Assembly (NCBI RefSeq): GCF_000285835.1
Contig: NZ_HE978603.1
Location: 307,248 to 371,247, forward strand
Source of the DNA: Brevibacterium senegalense
GTDB taxonomy: Bacteria; Actinomycetota; Actinomycetes; Actinomycetales; Brevibacteriaceae
Direction of reading: 5' to 3'
DNA length: 64,000 bases
A program made the position numbers and the translations under genes. Below are positions 44,532 to 53,858 of the stretch, in pieces. The notes beneath the pieces are model-generated. The model ran no database searches. It saw only the letters and a program-made list of their open reading frames with translations, and had not been told where the DNA came from. The stretch's first letter is position 1, and the number at the start of each line of letters is the position of its first letter.

Positions 44532-44602
44532 ATTTGTTCGGTGCGGCGGAGTCGGCTCTCCCGCCGCGCCCCGGCCACCCGACTGCGCGAGGTGACACCC
44601 CA

Positions 44603-45268
44603 GTGACGACCAGACCGGCGACGGCAGCCCAGGCCAGCGCCTCCGACGACCCGTCCGCCAAGCTCACCAAGGGGCAGCGGACCCGCGCCCAGCTCATCGC
44701 CGCGGCCCGCGAGGTGTTCGCGGAGCAGGGCTACTTCACGTGCCGGCTCACGGACATCACGGACCGCGTGGGCTGCTCGACCGGCACCCTCTACACGTAC
44801 TTCCGCAACCGCGAGGACATCCTGGCCGCCATCATCCAGGAGTACCAGGAGACGGTCCTGCACGCACCGGCACCGGAGGAACCGGACACGGACCCCGTCA
44901 CCCGCATCCAGCGCGCCAACCGCCACTACATCGACTCCTACAGCCGCAACGCGGACCTCATGGCCGTCATGGAGCAGGTGGCGCACGTCGACGCGGACAT
45001 CCGGACGCTGCGGGAGGCCCGGTCGACAGCGTTCGTCCAGCGCAACGCCCGCTCGATCGCACGCCTGCAGCAGGACGGAGCCGTCGACGCCTCACTGGAC
45101 GCGGACCTGGTCGCCCGCGCACTCTCGCTCATGGTCAGCCGGCTCTGCTACCGCGTCTACGTCCAGGACAAGGACCCCGCGTACCTCACCGACGAGGGCC
45201 GCGAGGAACTGAGCCGCACGCTGTCCACCCTCTGGACCAACGCCCTGGGCCTCACCCCCGCCGCCTGA
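44603..45268 (+). CDS. TetR-family regulator upstream of an orphan TRAP binding protein
   Basis: 221 residues from GTG 44603, after GAGGTGAC; an upstream ATG would add a 33-residue leader with no domain. HTH: LIAAAREVFAEQGYFTCRLT, DITDRVGCSTGTLYTYFRNR. The C-terminal effector domain is of the TetR_C_33-like type. It is followed 50 bases later by the DctP-like gene, so it likely controls it. Confidence 0.88.
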   Translation: MTTRPATAAQASASDDPSAKLTKGQRTRAQLIAAAREVFAEQGYFTCRLTDITDRVGCSTGTLYTYFRNREDILAAIIQEYQETVLHAPAPEEPDTDPVTRIQRANRHYIDSYSRNADLMAVMEQVAHVDADIRTLREARSTAFVQRNARSIARLQQDGAVDASLDADLVARALSLMVSRLCYRVYVQDKDPAYLTDEGREELSRTLSTLWTNALGLTPAA

Positions 45269-45318
45269 TCCGGACCCACCCCGCTCGATGGTCACCCCCG
45301 CTCGATGAGGAGCCGCCC

Positions 45319-46593
45319 ATGCCCGTTCTTCGTTCCCTGATGCCCTCTGTCTGTGTGGCCGTCACGCTCGCGCTGACGACCGGCTGCGCGGGCAGCATCG
45401 CCGGCTCCTCCGGCGAGTCCGGGGGCCAGGGCTTCGCCTACGGCGCCGACCAGCAGGAGGTCACCGCCGCGATCGAGGGCCTGGACCCCGTCACCCTCAC
45501 CTACCAGCCGGCCTCCAGCTCGCCAGACGACACCGCCGCCCCGTCCGCGCAGGCCTTCAAGGAGTCGATCGAGTCCCGCTCCAACGGTCAGATCGAGGTC
45601 GAGATCGTCTACGGCCAGGCCATCGCCACGTACACGGAACTGCCCGACGCCCTGGTCGACGGCCGCGTCGACATCGCCCACCTGGTCCCCTCCTACCTGC
45701 CCGCGGAGTTTCCCGCCTTCAACGACCTCATGACCGTCTCGCAGCTGGCCCCCACCTCCCCACTGGTGGGCGAGATGGCGACCAGCGCCATGCTCAACGA
45801 GCTCGCCTGGAGCAACGAGGCCGTCCTGCAGGAGTTCGAGGACGCGGGCCTCACCCCGCTGACCCCGCAGGCCAACAGCGGCGAGTACTTCTTCCTCTGC
45901 AACCCGGACAACGACACCACCACCGCCGAGGCCTGGGCAGGCAGATCTGTCCGCATCGGCTCCCAGGCCGGCGAGTCCGCGGTGCGGGACATGGGCGCGA
46001 ATCCCGTCTCCCTGGAGTACGTCGAGGCGTTCGAGGGACTGCAGCGCGGCACGATCGACTGCACGATGACGCAACTGGGCTCCGCCGCCTCCTTCGGTGT
46101 GCCCACCGCCGCGCCCAACATCAGCTATCTGACGGAAGGATCGTTCGCCGGCCGCTCCCCTGCTGCGCACGTGGGCGGGACCGGGTATGCGAACCTGCCG
46201 CTGGCCTATCAGCAGATCATCTTCGACGCGCAGCCGGAGTACTTCGCGCTGTGGACCCAGCACTTGGCGGACTCGAATGTCCTGGCGATCGATCAGGCGA
46301 ACGACGAGGGCGGGACGATCTCCGCTCTGCCGGAGGAGGTGCAGGAGCGGATCCTCGAATCGCAGGGGGCGCTGCTCGAGGACGACGGCGAGTCGCCCGC
46401 GATCGCGCAGGCGCTCGAGCAGGATCCTGCTGCTCTGGGGGAAGCGTGGGTGGAGCGGGCGAACGAGCTGGGCTTCACCGACGGCGGCGACCTCCAGTCG
46501 ATCAGCTCCTGGTACTCGAACGACGACGCGAACTTCCTCCCGTACACGACGACCCTCTACGAGGACGTGTTCGTGGACCACCGGCCGGAGTGA
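45319..46593 (+). CDS. TRAP-type (DctP) substrate-binding lipoprotein without adjacent DctQM
   Basis: 424 residues. Signal peptide with lipobox LTTGC (about residue 23), then a long DctP-type domain (QANSGEYFFLCNPDNDTTTA, SLEYVEAFEGLQRGTIDCTM). It is longer than most DctP proteins, mainly by inserts near both ends. No TRAP permease is next to it; instead a TauE/SafE-family permease gene follows after 117 bases. The pair may work together, or the protein may feed a distant TRAP channel. Confidence 0.82.
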   Translation: MPVLRSLMPSVCVAVTLALTTGCAGSIAGSSGESGGQGFAYGADQQEVTAAIEGLDPVTLTYQPASSSPDDTAAPSAQAFKESIESRSNGQIEVEIVYGQAIATYTELPDALVDGRVDIAHLVPSYLPAEFPAFNDLMTVSQLAPTSPLVGEMATSAMLNELAWSNEAVLQEFEDAGLTPLTPQANSGEYFFLCNPDNDTTTAEAWAGRSVRIGSQAGESAVRDMGANPVSLEYVEAFEGLQRGTIDCTMTQLGSAASFGVPTAAPNISYLTEGSFAGRSPAAHVGGTGYANLPLAYQQIIFDAQPEYFALWTQHLADSNVLAIDQANDEGGTISALPEEVQERILESQGALLEDDGESPAIAQALEQDPAALGEAWVERANELGFTDGGDLQSISSWYSNDDANFLPYTTTLYEDVFVDHRPE

Positions 46594-46710
46594 GTCGCAG
46601 GTACCTGCGTCGGCGTCCTGGTGAGGGCGGCGGACGAGCCGACCACGGCCTCGGCGTAGGGTGGGAGGGTCCCGCACGATGAGCGTGCGCACCCTCCAGG
46701 AGACCGCACT

Positions 46711-47424
46711 GTGATCGAGTTCGTCGTCATCGGACTCGTCGTGCTGTTCGCCTCGTGCATGCAGGGGTCGATCGGGTTCGGCCTGGGCATGATCGCCTCT
46801 CCCCTGCTCGTCATCGTGCGGCCGGATCTTGTACCGGCGACGATCATCCTGCTGGCGATCAACATCTCCATCGCCGCGTTCCTGCGCGAACGGCGGCTGG
46901 TGGACTGGTCGGTCGTGCTGTGGGCGTCGATCGGGCGGATCCCCGGCATCGTCGCCGCGACGATCGCCGTCGCGACGTTCTCCCATACCGGCCTGTCGCT
47001 CACACTCGCGACCGCCGTGCTCATCGGTGTGGCGTTCACCCTCGTGGGGTGGAAGCCCGCGCCCAGCCGGCCGAACATGATGATCGCCGGGGCGGCCTCG
47101 GGCCTGTTCGGCACGTCGACGGGCATCGGCGGTCCGCCCATCGCGCTCATCATGCGGTCCGCGGACGGGTCGACCGCGCGGGCCACGATCAGCGCCTACT
47201 TCGTGGTGGGCAGCGTGCTGTCGCTCACCGGTCTGGCGGTGGGCGGGCAGCTGTCGCTCACCCACCTCCTCTACGCGGCGGGGTGGGCACCGTTCATGGT
47301 CGTGGGAATCCTGCTGTCCGGGTTCGTCATCAAGCGGGCGAGCACTCCGGTGCTGCAGGCGCTCGCGGCGGGCATCTCCGTCCTGGGCGCCCTCATCGTC
47401 ATCGGGCAGGCGCTGCTGGGGTGA
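46711..47424 (+). CDS. TauE/SafE-family permease
   Basis: 237 residues from GTG 46711 with an AGGAGA site. Eight hydrophobic segments; MQGSIGFGLGMIASPLL and the repeat-motif GLFGTSTGIGGPPIALIMRS are typical of TauE/SafE sulfite and sulfoacetate exporters. Function here is likely export or import of a small sulfonate, sulfite or organic anion. Downstream of the orphan DctP gene on the same strand. Confidence 0.85.
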   Translation: MIEFVVIGLVVLFASCMQGSIGFGLGMIASPLLVIVRPDLVPATIILLAINISIAAFLRERRLVDWSVVLWASIGRIPGIVAATIAVATFSHTGLSLTLATAVLIGVAFTLVGWKPAPSRPNMMIAGAASGLFGTSTGIGGPPIALIMRSADGSTARATISAYFVVGSVLSLTGLAVGGQLSLTHLLYAAGWAPFMVVGILLSGFVIKRASTPVLQALAAGISVLGALIVIGQALLG

Positions 47425-47491
47425 GGGCCGGTGTGGTCTGCCGGTGAGACTGCGGGCGATCCGCGGTGCGGCGGTCTTGCCTGCGGGGCGA

Positions 47492-48121
47492 TCAGTCCGC
47501 GGAGGTCGGCCGGTCCTCCGGGTAGCGCATGTCGACGAGGAGTGCGGGCGTGACGGCGGGGCGTTCGCCCTCCGGCAGGGCCTCGATGACCTGATCGACG
47601 AGGGGCTGGACGAACAGCGAGCCCAGCTGGCGCACCATCGTCAGGAGGATCTGGTCGGAGCGGTCGCGGTCCGTGGAGACCAGACCGCGCTCGCGCATGT
47701 CGTCGACGCTCTCCGTCGCCATCTGGGTGAGCAGCACCAGCAGGCGGCCGCCGGGGAACGGGTGGAGGAGTTCGCGGCGCATGTAGTCGCGGATGTCCGG
47801 GTATTCGTCGACCAGCTCGCGGACGGCCACCTGGCGATCCGCCGCATTCGCTCCGGCTCCGCCCTTCTTCTCGTTGGCACGCTGCATCGCATCGACGAAC
47901 TGGCGGGCGATCCAGCGCTCCAGCTCGTCGCGCAGACCCGTCTTGGACCCGAAGTGGTGCGGGATGAGGCCGACGGTGACCCTGGCCTCGGCGGCGATGG
48001 CCCGCAGCGGGGTCGCGGCGACCCCCTGGGCCGCGAACAGGTGGAGCGCTGCGGCGCGGATCCGCTCGACGCTCGCCAAGTCGCTGACGGGCGGCGGCTC
48101 CTCCGTGTGCGTGCCCTCCAC
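47492..48121 (-). CDS. TetR-family regulator
   Basis: 209 residues from GTG 48121, since the upstream frame is a shadow of the LysR promoter region. HTH: IRAAALHLFAAQGVAATPLR, AIAAEARVTVGLIPHHFGSK. The recognition helix ends IPHHFGSK instead of YYHF. It is divergent from the LysR gene across a palindromic region. Confidence 0.82.
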   Translation of the reverse strand: MEGTHTEEPPPVSDLASVERIRAAALHLFAAQGVAATPLRAIAAEARVTVGLIPHHFGSKTGLRDELERWIARQFVDAMQRANEKKGGAGANAADRQVAVRELVDEYPDIRDYMRRELLHPFPGGRLLVLLTQMATESVDDMRERGLVSTDRDRSDQILLTMVRQLGSLFVQPLVDQVIEALPEGERPAVTPALLVDMRYPEDRPTSAD

Positions 48122-48218
48122 TGCGTGTCCCTCCTGCCGGTCCGGATGCTTCCCGTGATTCTTCCACGGGTGGGGGCGTTTGGCGGGGAAGCGGCTGGAC
48201 GGATGTTCAGGGTGCAGC

Positions 48219-48246
48219 GTTCGAAAGGACACGTTGTCCTTCGAAC
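48219..48246. promoter_or_regulatory. palindromic operator between the TetR and LysR genes
   Basis: GTTCGAAAGGACA and TGTCCTTCGAAC face each other around CGT, a near-perfect inverted repeat with one extra A on the left. It starts 18 bases before the LysR ATG. A TetR or LysR dimer is a likely ligand. Confidence 0.65.
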
Positions 48247-48263
48247 CGTGCCTATGATGGCGC

Positions 48264-49139
48264 ATGTCACAGATGAGCCTGAAGCGCCTGTCGTATTTCG
48301 TGGCGCTGGCCGACACCCTGCACTTCGGCGGAGCCGCCGAGGCGATGGGTGTGTCGCAGCCGGCGCTCAGCGGTGAGATCAAGAAGCTGGAGGAGGAGCT
48401 GGGGATCATGCTCTTCACGCGCAAGCCTCGGCCTGCTCTCACCCGCGAGGGGAAGGCGCTCGTCAATCGGGCACGGACGCTCATGGCGGCCGTCGAACGA
48501 TTCGAAGTCGAGGCACAGCAGCTGTCTCAAGGCGTGCAGGGCAGCGTGACGATCGGCTGCGTGCCCAGCTTCTTCCTGCGGGGCCTGCTGGACGTCGTCG
48601 CGGCGTTCGAGGAGACGTGGCCGGGCATCGCCATCCACCTCGTCGAGCTCAACACGACGACGCAGATGGAGCAGCTGTCCGTCGGCGCGATCGACATTGC
48701 GTGCTCCCACGCGCCGGGCCAGGGCTCGGAGCTACGGCGCGTGCGCGTTGCGAACGAGGAATTACGCCTGTGCGCGGCACCGGACAAGTTGGTGCGCAGC
48801 CTGGCGGACGCGCGGGATCTGCCCTTCGTGACAGTTAGGCGGGATGTATCGCCGGACTACTGGGAGAAGGCCGTCACCGTCTGCGGCATCGCAGACTTCG
48901 TGCCCCAGGTCCGCTACGAGACGATGACATGGGCCGCGGTGGTGTCGCTGGTCCGCAGCGGCCTGGGCTACTCCCTGTTGCCTGCGATCATCGCCGATCA
49001 GAATCCCGATCTCGTCGCGGCGGCGCATGTGTCCGATGACGTGCGGTCTCGTTCGTGGATCGTCATGCGGGAGTCGGACTCGACGAGCGCGGTGGGGCAG
49101 GTGTTCGACAGCCTCCACGATGCATTCGGGGGCCAGTGA
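48264..49139 (+). CDS. LysR-family transcriptional regulator
   Basis: 291 residues. HTH: LSYFVALADTLHFGGAAEAM, GVSQPALSGEIKKLEEELGI. The effector domain begins GSVTIGCVPSFFLRGLL. It precedes the TAXI-TRAP genes in the same direction, with two ATTG-n-CAAT motifs in between, so it is the likely activator of that transporter. Confidence 0.9.
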   Translation: MSQMSLKRLSYFVALADTLHFGGAAEAMGVSQPALSGEIKKLEEELGIMLFTRKPRPALTREGKALVNRARTLMAAVERFEVEAQQLSQGVQGSVTIGCVPSFFLRGLLDVVAAFEETWPGIAIHLVELNTTTQMEQLSVGAIDIACSHAPGQGSELRRVRVANEELRLCAAPDKLVRSLADARDLPFVTVRRDVSPDYWEKAVTVCGIADFVPQVRYETMTWAAVVSLVRSGLGYSLLPAIIADQNPDLVAAAHVSDDVRSRSWIVMRESDSTSAVGQVFDSLHDAFGGQ

Positions 49140-49176
49140 GCGACATCGAAGACGAACGATAGTCGGTCTTCCGACT

Positions 49177-49226
49177 GATTGGGCGGCGCAATCTCGCGAT
49201 AAGCAGAGCCGATCGATTGGCGCAAT
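49177..49226. promoter_or_regulatory. two LysR-type boxes before the TAXI-TRAP genes
   Basis: GATTG (49177-49181) faces CAATC (49189-49193), and ATTG (49216-49219) faces CAAT (49223-49226) around GCG. Their centres are about 36 bases apart, as for recognition and activation sites of a LysR tetramer. Confidence 0.5.
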
Positions 49227-49354
49227 TCGACGCGTGACCGTGATCCGCGGGTCGTTCATTCCGACCTATGGTTTGTGACAGCGCTCATAAGCCGCGTGTG
49301 CGAGGAAGCACACGACCGGAGCGTGTCCCTCACAGAAACTCGAAGGAACGATCA

Positions 49355-50482
49355 ATGAAGAAGCTCCTGGGAATCAGCTCTGCCATCCTCGCCTCCGGGC
49401 TCGTCCTCTCCGCCTGCGGCGGTGGTGGCGGCGAGACCGCGACGACCGAAGGTGGACTCCCCGCTCAGATGGCGTGGTCGACGTACGGAACGGGCACCTC
49501 CACATATGCGGACACCGCAGCCGTGGCCGAGGCGCTGACGTCCGGTGAGGGCGCGAACATCCGCATCATCCCCTCGGACACGGCGATCGGTCAGCTGACC
49601 CCGCTGCGCGAGGACCAGGCGATGTTCACCCGCACGGGAGACGCGTACATCTACGCGTTCGAGGCCGACCACGACTTCGCGGTCGAGAACTGGGGCCCGC
49701 AGGACGTGCAGGTGACGTGGGCGCCCACGGCCCCGCACAGCCTCCTCGTCAAAGCGGACTCCGGCATCGAGACACCGGCAGACCTCGAGGGCAAGAAGGT
49801 CCCGTGGGCCACGGCGAACCCCTCCGTGCAGAACAAGACAGAGGCCATCCTGGCCTACGGCGGTCTGACCAAGGATGACGTCGAATTGGTCGACATCAGC
49901 TACGGGGATCAGGCGGATGGTCTGAAGAACGGCCAGATCGATGCGGTCTACCAGCAGGTGTACGGTTCCTCGCTGTTCGAACTCGAGGCGACGACCGACG
50001 TGCAGTGGGTCGACATGTCGGAGACGGAGGGCGAGAAAGCGGATGCCGTCGAGGAGGTCGCGCCGTCGACTTTCATCGATTCATTCTCGAACGGGCCCGG
50101 CCAGGAGGACGGCGAGGAGGACAATGCCGTCTACTACTCCGTCCCCATGATCACGAAGACCAGCACAGACGCGGACACAGTTTACGAAGTGGTCAGCGCG
50201 CTTCATGAGAACTTCGACGCCTACAAGGATGTCACGCAGACCACGAAGGGGTGGAGCATCGACGAGGCGCAGGTCGAGCCGACCGAGGTTCCGTTCCACG
50301 AGGGGCTGGTCCGCTTCCTCGACGAGCAGGGCGTGTGGACCCAGGAGGCTCAGGAGAAGAATGACGAGCTCATTGAGCGCGGGGAAGCACTGCGCGCCGA
50401 ATGGGAGGAGTACGTCGAGCAGGCTGACGAGATCAGCCACGAGGACTGGAACTCCTGGAAGGACGAGAACCTCTCCGACTGA
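49355..50482 (+). CDS. TAXI-family TRAP substrate-binding lipoprotein
   Basis: 375 residues from ATG 49355. Lipobox LVLSAC (about residue 22) and a Gly run follow. TAXI fold: MAWSTYGTGTSTYADTAAVA, a conserved LLVKADSGIETPADLEGKKV and the substrate-site GYGDQ-like ISYGDQADGLKNGQIDAVYQ. Strongly acidic C-terminal tail. It delivers substrate to the fused DctQM permease downstream. Confidence 0.9.
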   Translation: MKKLLGISSAILASGLVLSACGGGGGETATTEGGLPAQMAWSTYGTGTSTYADTAAVAEALTSGEGANIRIIPSDTAIGQLTPLREDQAMFTRTGDAYIYAFEADHDFAVENWGPQDVQVTWAPTAPHSLLVKADSGIETPADLEGKKVPWATANPSVQNKTEAILAYGGLTKDDVELVDISYGDQADGLKNGQIDAVYQQVYGSSLFELEATTDVQWVDMSETEGEKADAVEEVAPSTFIDSFSNGPGQEDGEEDNAVYYSVPMITKTSTDADTVYEVVSALHENFDAYKDVTQTTKGWSIDEAQVEPTEVPFHEGLVRFLDEQGVWTQEAQEKNDELIERGEALRAEWEEYVEQADEISHEDWNSWKDENLSD

Positions 50483-50557
50483 CGTAACTGCGGAAGCCGG
50501 TGCTCGACCGCTCTCCGGTCGGGCACCGGCTTCCGACCCTCACGGAATGGATACCCC

Positions 50558-52564
50558 ATGTCTCAGCGCGTGAATCGCGGCACGAAGGTCGTCGTCATCG
50601 TCCTGACGGTGGCGGGAGTGCTCATCGCCCTCAACCAGGCGTTCTTCTGGAATCCCGGCGGATTCTCCCTCATGCAGAACTCGTACCTCTACTACATCCT
50701 CGCGTGCTTCCTGCCGATCGTCTTCCTCTGCTATCCGATCGCGAAGTCGCTCGAGGACAAGCCGTTGCCCTTCTACGACTCGGCCCTTGCGGCACTCGTC
50801 TTCGCCACGTGCGCCTACCTGGGCTACAACGGCGAGACGATCATCACGATGGGATGGGACTATTCCGCACCGACGCTGGCAACGGTCGCCTCATTCGTCC
50901 TGTGGGCGACCGTGCTGGAGGGGCTGCGTCGTACCGCCGGACTGGTCGTCACGATCATCGCACTGCTCTTCTCGCTCTACCCGCTCTTCGCAGCGAGTAT
51001 CCCGATCAGCTTCATGCGCGGACTGTCGTTCGACCTGAAGACGACCGCACAGATCCACGCTCTGGGTGCTGATTCGATCCTGGGGCTGCCGCTCCAGGTG
51101 GGCGGTTCCATCCTGGTGGGGTTCCTCATGTTCGGCGTCGCGCTCCAACGGACCGGCGGGGCGGGCTTCTTCTTCGATCTGGCGCAGGCGGCGTTCGGCC
51201 GCTTCCGCGGCGGCTCCGCGAAGGTGTCCGTCATCTCGTCCGGCTTCATGGGAATGATGTCCGGCTCCGCCGTCTCGAACGTGCTGACGACCGGCCCCAT
51301 GACGATCCCCGCGATGAAGCGCTCCGGGTTCAGCGGGAAGTACTCCGCCGGCATCGAGGCGACCGCGTCGACCGGCGGCACGATCACGCCGCCCATCATG
51401 GGTACCGCTGCGTTCCTCATGGTGTCCTTCGTGGGTGTGCCTTATGCGGAGATCGCACTGGCCGCGGCCATTCCGGCAGCCCTGTACTTCCTGGGCATCT
51501 TCGTGCAGATCGACGCCTACTCCGCGAAGTCCGGCCTGCGCGGTCTGCAGCAGTCCCTGCTGCCACGGATCGGCAGGGTGCTCCTGACCGGCTGGCCGTA
51601 CCTGGCCGCGCTGGTGGGACTCATCGCGATCCTCATGGTTTACCAGAACGAAGTCCAGGCACCGTACTTCGTCATCGCGTTCCTGCTGTTCGTCGAGATC
51701 GTGAAATTCGCGTTGAGCCACGATCTGCGGAAGACGCCGGGACTCATCTATGAGTTCCTCTTCTCCTCCGGCAAGACGATCGGAGAGATCATCGGCATCA
51801 TCGCCGGAGTGGGCCTCATCGTGGGCGGGCTGTCGATGACGGGCGTGTCCCTGTCGCTGGCCCGCGAGCTCGTCGCCGCCGTGGGCGGCAGCATGATCCT
51901 CATCCTCATCGCGGGCGCCATCACATCGTTCGTCCTGGGCATGGGCATGACCGTGTCCGCGGTCTATGTCTTCCTGGCGATCGTCATGGCTCCGGCGCTC
52001 GTGCAGTTGGGCATCAACCCGATCGCCGCACACCTCTTTGTCATCTACTGGGCGACCGTCTCCTACATCACGCCGCCGGTGGCCCTGGCGTCGTTCGCCG
52101 CGGCGAACATCGCGAAGACACCGCCCATGTCGACATCGCTGATCGCGATGCGCTTGGGGGCGGTCAAGTACATCATCCCGTTCGCGTTCGTCTTCAACCC
52201 GGCACTGCTGGCACAGGACGCGAGCGGCCTGGAGATCGCGTACACGTTCGTGTTCGCGATCATCGGAGTTTTCTTCCTGGGCTGCGCGTTCGAGGGCTGG
52301 TTCATCGGTGTCGAGCGACGGATGCACGCGATCACCCGGGTCGTTCTGGCTGCGGCGGGCCTCGCGTCTCTCGCTCCGGAACTCGTCTCCAGCCTCACCG
52401 GCCTGGCCGTCGGCGCAGCGGTCATGGTGCTCACCCGGTTCGTCAACGCGGGTGGGGCACCCAGCGAGGCCGTCTCCTTCGACGACACGCAGGTCGCCGA
52501 GGCTCTGTCCCACCCCGACGACGACCTCGCCGAGACGGACGAGGCGAAGCCCCAGCCCATCTGA
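50558..52564 (+). CDS. TAXI-type TRAP permease, fused DctQM
   Basis: 668 residues with about 16 membrane helices: four DctQ-like segments, then a DctM-like part with SGFMGMMSGSAVSNVLTTG and ATASTGGTITPPIMGTAAF, later YWATVSYITPPVALASFAAA. Fusion is the rule for TAXI-TRAP systems. C-terminal 60 residues are cytosolic and acidic. Substrate is unknown; LysR control suggests an organic acid. Confidence 0.92.
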   Translation: MSQRVNRGTKVVVIVLTVAGVLIALNQAFFWNPGGFSLMQNSYLYYILACFLPIVFLCYPIAKSLEDKPLPFYDSALAALVFATCAYLGYNGETIITMGWDYSAPTLATVASFVLWATVLEGLRRTAGLVVTIIALLFSLYPLFAASIPISFMRGLSFDLKTTAQIHALGADSILGLPLQVGGSILVGFLMFGVALQRTGGAGFFFDLAQAAFGRFRGGSAKVSVISSGFMGMMSGSAVSNVLTTGPMTIPAMKRSGFSGKYSAGIEATASTGGTITPPIMGTAAFLMVSFVGVPYAEIALAAAIPAALYFLGIFVQIDAYSAKSGLRGLQQSLLPRIGRVLLTGWPYLAALVGLIAILMVYQNEVQAPYFVIAFLLFVEIVKFALSHDLRKTPGLIYEFLFSSGKTIGEIIGIIAGVGLIVGGLSMTGVSLSLARELVAAVGGSMILILIAGAITSFVLGMGMTVSAVYVFLAIVMAPALVQLGINPIAAHLFVIYWATVSYITPPVALASFAAANIAKTPPMSTSLIAMRLGAVKYIIPFAFVFNPALLAQDASGLEIAYTFVFAIIGVFFLGCAFEGWFIGVERRMHAITRVVLAAAGLASLAPELVSSLTGLAVGAAVMVLTRFVNAGGAPSEAVSFDDTQVAEALSHPDDDLAETDEAKPQPI

Positions 52565-52592
52565 GCTCCGCTCCCCGTCAGGGGGTCTTCCG

Positions 52593-52633
52593 CGCGGTGT
52601 GCCCACCTGCTTGTAGCAGGTGGGCACACCGCG
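52593..52633. terminator. 18-base-pair bidirectional terminator hairpin
   Basis: Perfect arms 52593-52610 and 52616-52633 around TTGTA, between the convergent TRAP permease and BenE genes. Confidence 0.85.
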
Positions 52634-52660
52634 TACTCGCACCCCGCGGAGTCGCGTACG

Positions 52661-53854
52661 TCAAACCTCGCGACGACCCAGGCGCAGCACGCCGCGGACC
52701 ACCAGTCCAGCCAGCAGCGCCCAGAAGGTGGAGCTGATGCCGCCGATCGTGATGCCGGACGCCACCACCGCGAACGTGACGACGGCAGGCAGAAGATCCT
52801 CGGTGTTCTCAAGAGACGCTTTGAGCGAGGAGGCGAACGTGCCCAGCAGGGCGAGGCCCGCGACGGCGAGGATGACGCCCTCGGGTGCGAGTGTCACGAG
52901 TGCTCCGAACGCGGCGGCGCCGATCCCGATGAGGATCGCGAGGACGCCGGAGGTGAGGCTCGCGATCCAGCGGCGGTCGCGGTGGGGGCCGGCCTCGGGC
53001 CCGGCGGTCAGAGCCGCACTGATCGCAGCGAGGTTGATGCCGTGCCCGCCGGCAGGTGCCGCGAGAACCGAGCCCACGCCGGTGAGGACGATGGCGGGCC
53101 GCCATGGCACGTCCCAGCCCAGACCTTTCATGACCGCCATGCCGGGTACGTTCTGGGATGCCATCGTCACGAGGTAGAGCGGAAGGCCCAGGCCCACGAC
53201 GGCCGACAGTGTGAACTGGGGGACGACGAAGTCGAGCCGCGGGACGAGGGAGGCGACTTCGACCTCGGCGTCGGTGGTCACGACGTGGATGACGACGACC
53301 GCGGCCGCGACGAGGAAGGCGGCGGGCACGGCCCAGCGCGGGAAGAACCGCATGCCCAGCAGCCAGACGGCGATGACGGGGAGGACTCCGGCGGGATTCT
53401 CGACCGCCCCGGTGATGGGGGCCAGGCACAGCTGGAGGAGCACGCCGGCGAGCATCGCCTGCGCGACCGAGGTGGGGATGCGGGCGATGAGCGCGCCCAG
53501 CGGCGGGATGAGGCCCGTGAGGACGATGAGCAGACCGGCCACGAGGAAGGCACCGACCGCTGCGGGCCAGCCGCCCTCGACCGCACCGGTCGTCACGAGG
53601 AGTGCGGCACCCGGCGTCGACCACGCGACCGTGATGGGGATGCGCGTCCACCCCGCCAGGATGACCGTGCCCACACCCATGAGGACGGTGACGGCCATGA
53701 GGCCGCTGGACGCGTGCTGGGGCGTGGCGCCCACTGCCACGAGGCCCGTGAGGACGACGACGAACGAGCTGGTGAACGCGACGAGCGCGGAGACGACCCC
53801 GGCGGTCAGGGGTTGGGCGAGGGAGGGTTGCGTGGGTTGAGCGGGCTGGTCCAC
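52661..53854 (-). CDS. BenE-type benzoate/H+ symporter family protein
   Basis: 397 residues from GTG 53854, four bases after the oxidase stop; the longer frame overlaps the oxidase gene. Twelve hydrophobic segments. PPLGALIARIPTSVAQAMLA and GSVLAAPAGGHGINLAAISA are BenE signatures. The family imports benzoate and related aromatics with protons. It sits as second gene after an FAD-linked oxidase. Confidence 0.85.
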   Translation of the reverse strand: MDQPAQPTQPSLAQPLTAGVVSALVAFTSSFVVVLTGLVAVGATPQHASSGLMAVTVLMGVGTVILAGWTRIPITVAWSTPGAALLVTTGAVEGGWPAAVGAFLVAGLLIVLTGLIPPLGALIARIPTSVAQAMLAGVLLQLCLAPITGAVENPAGVLPVIAVWLLGMRFFPRWAVPAAFLVAAAVVVIHVVTTDAEVEVASLVPRLDFVVPQFTLSAVVGLGLPLYLVTMASQNVPGMAVMKGLGWDVPWRPAIVLTGVGSVLAAPAGGHGINLAAISAALTAGPEAGPHRDRRWIASLTSGVLAILIGIGAAAFGALVTLAPEGVILAVAGLALLGTFASSLKASLENTEDLLPAVVTFAVVASGITIGGISSTFWALLAGLVVRGVLRLGRREV

Positions 53855-53858
53855 GGGG

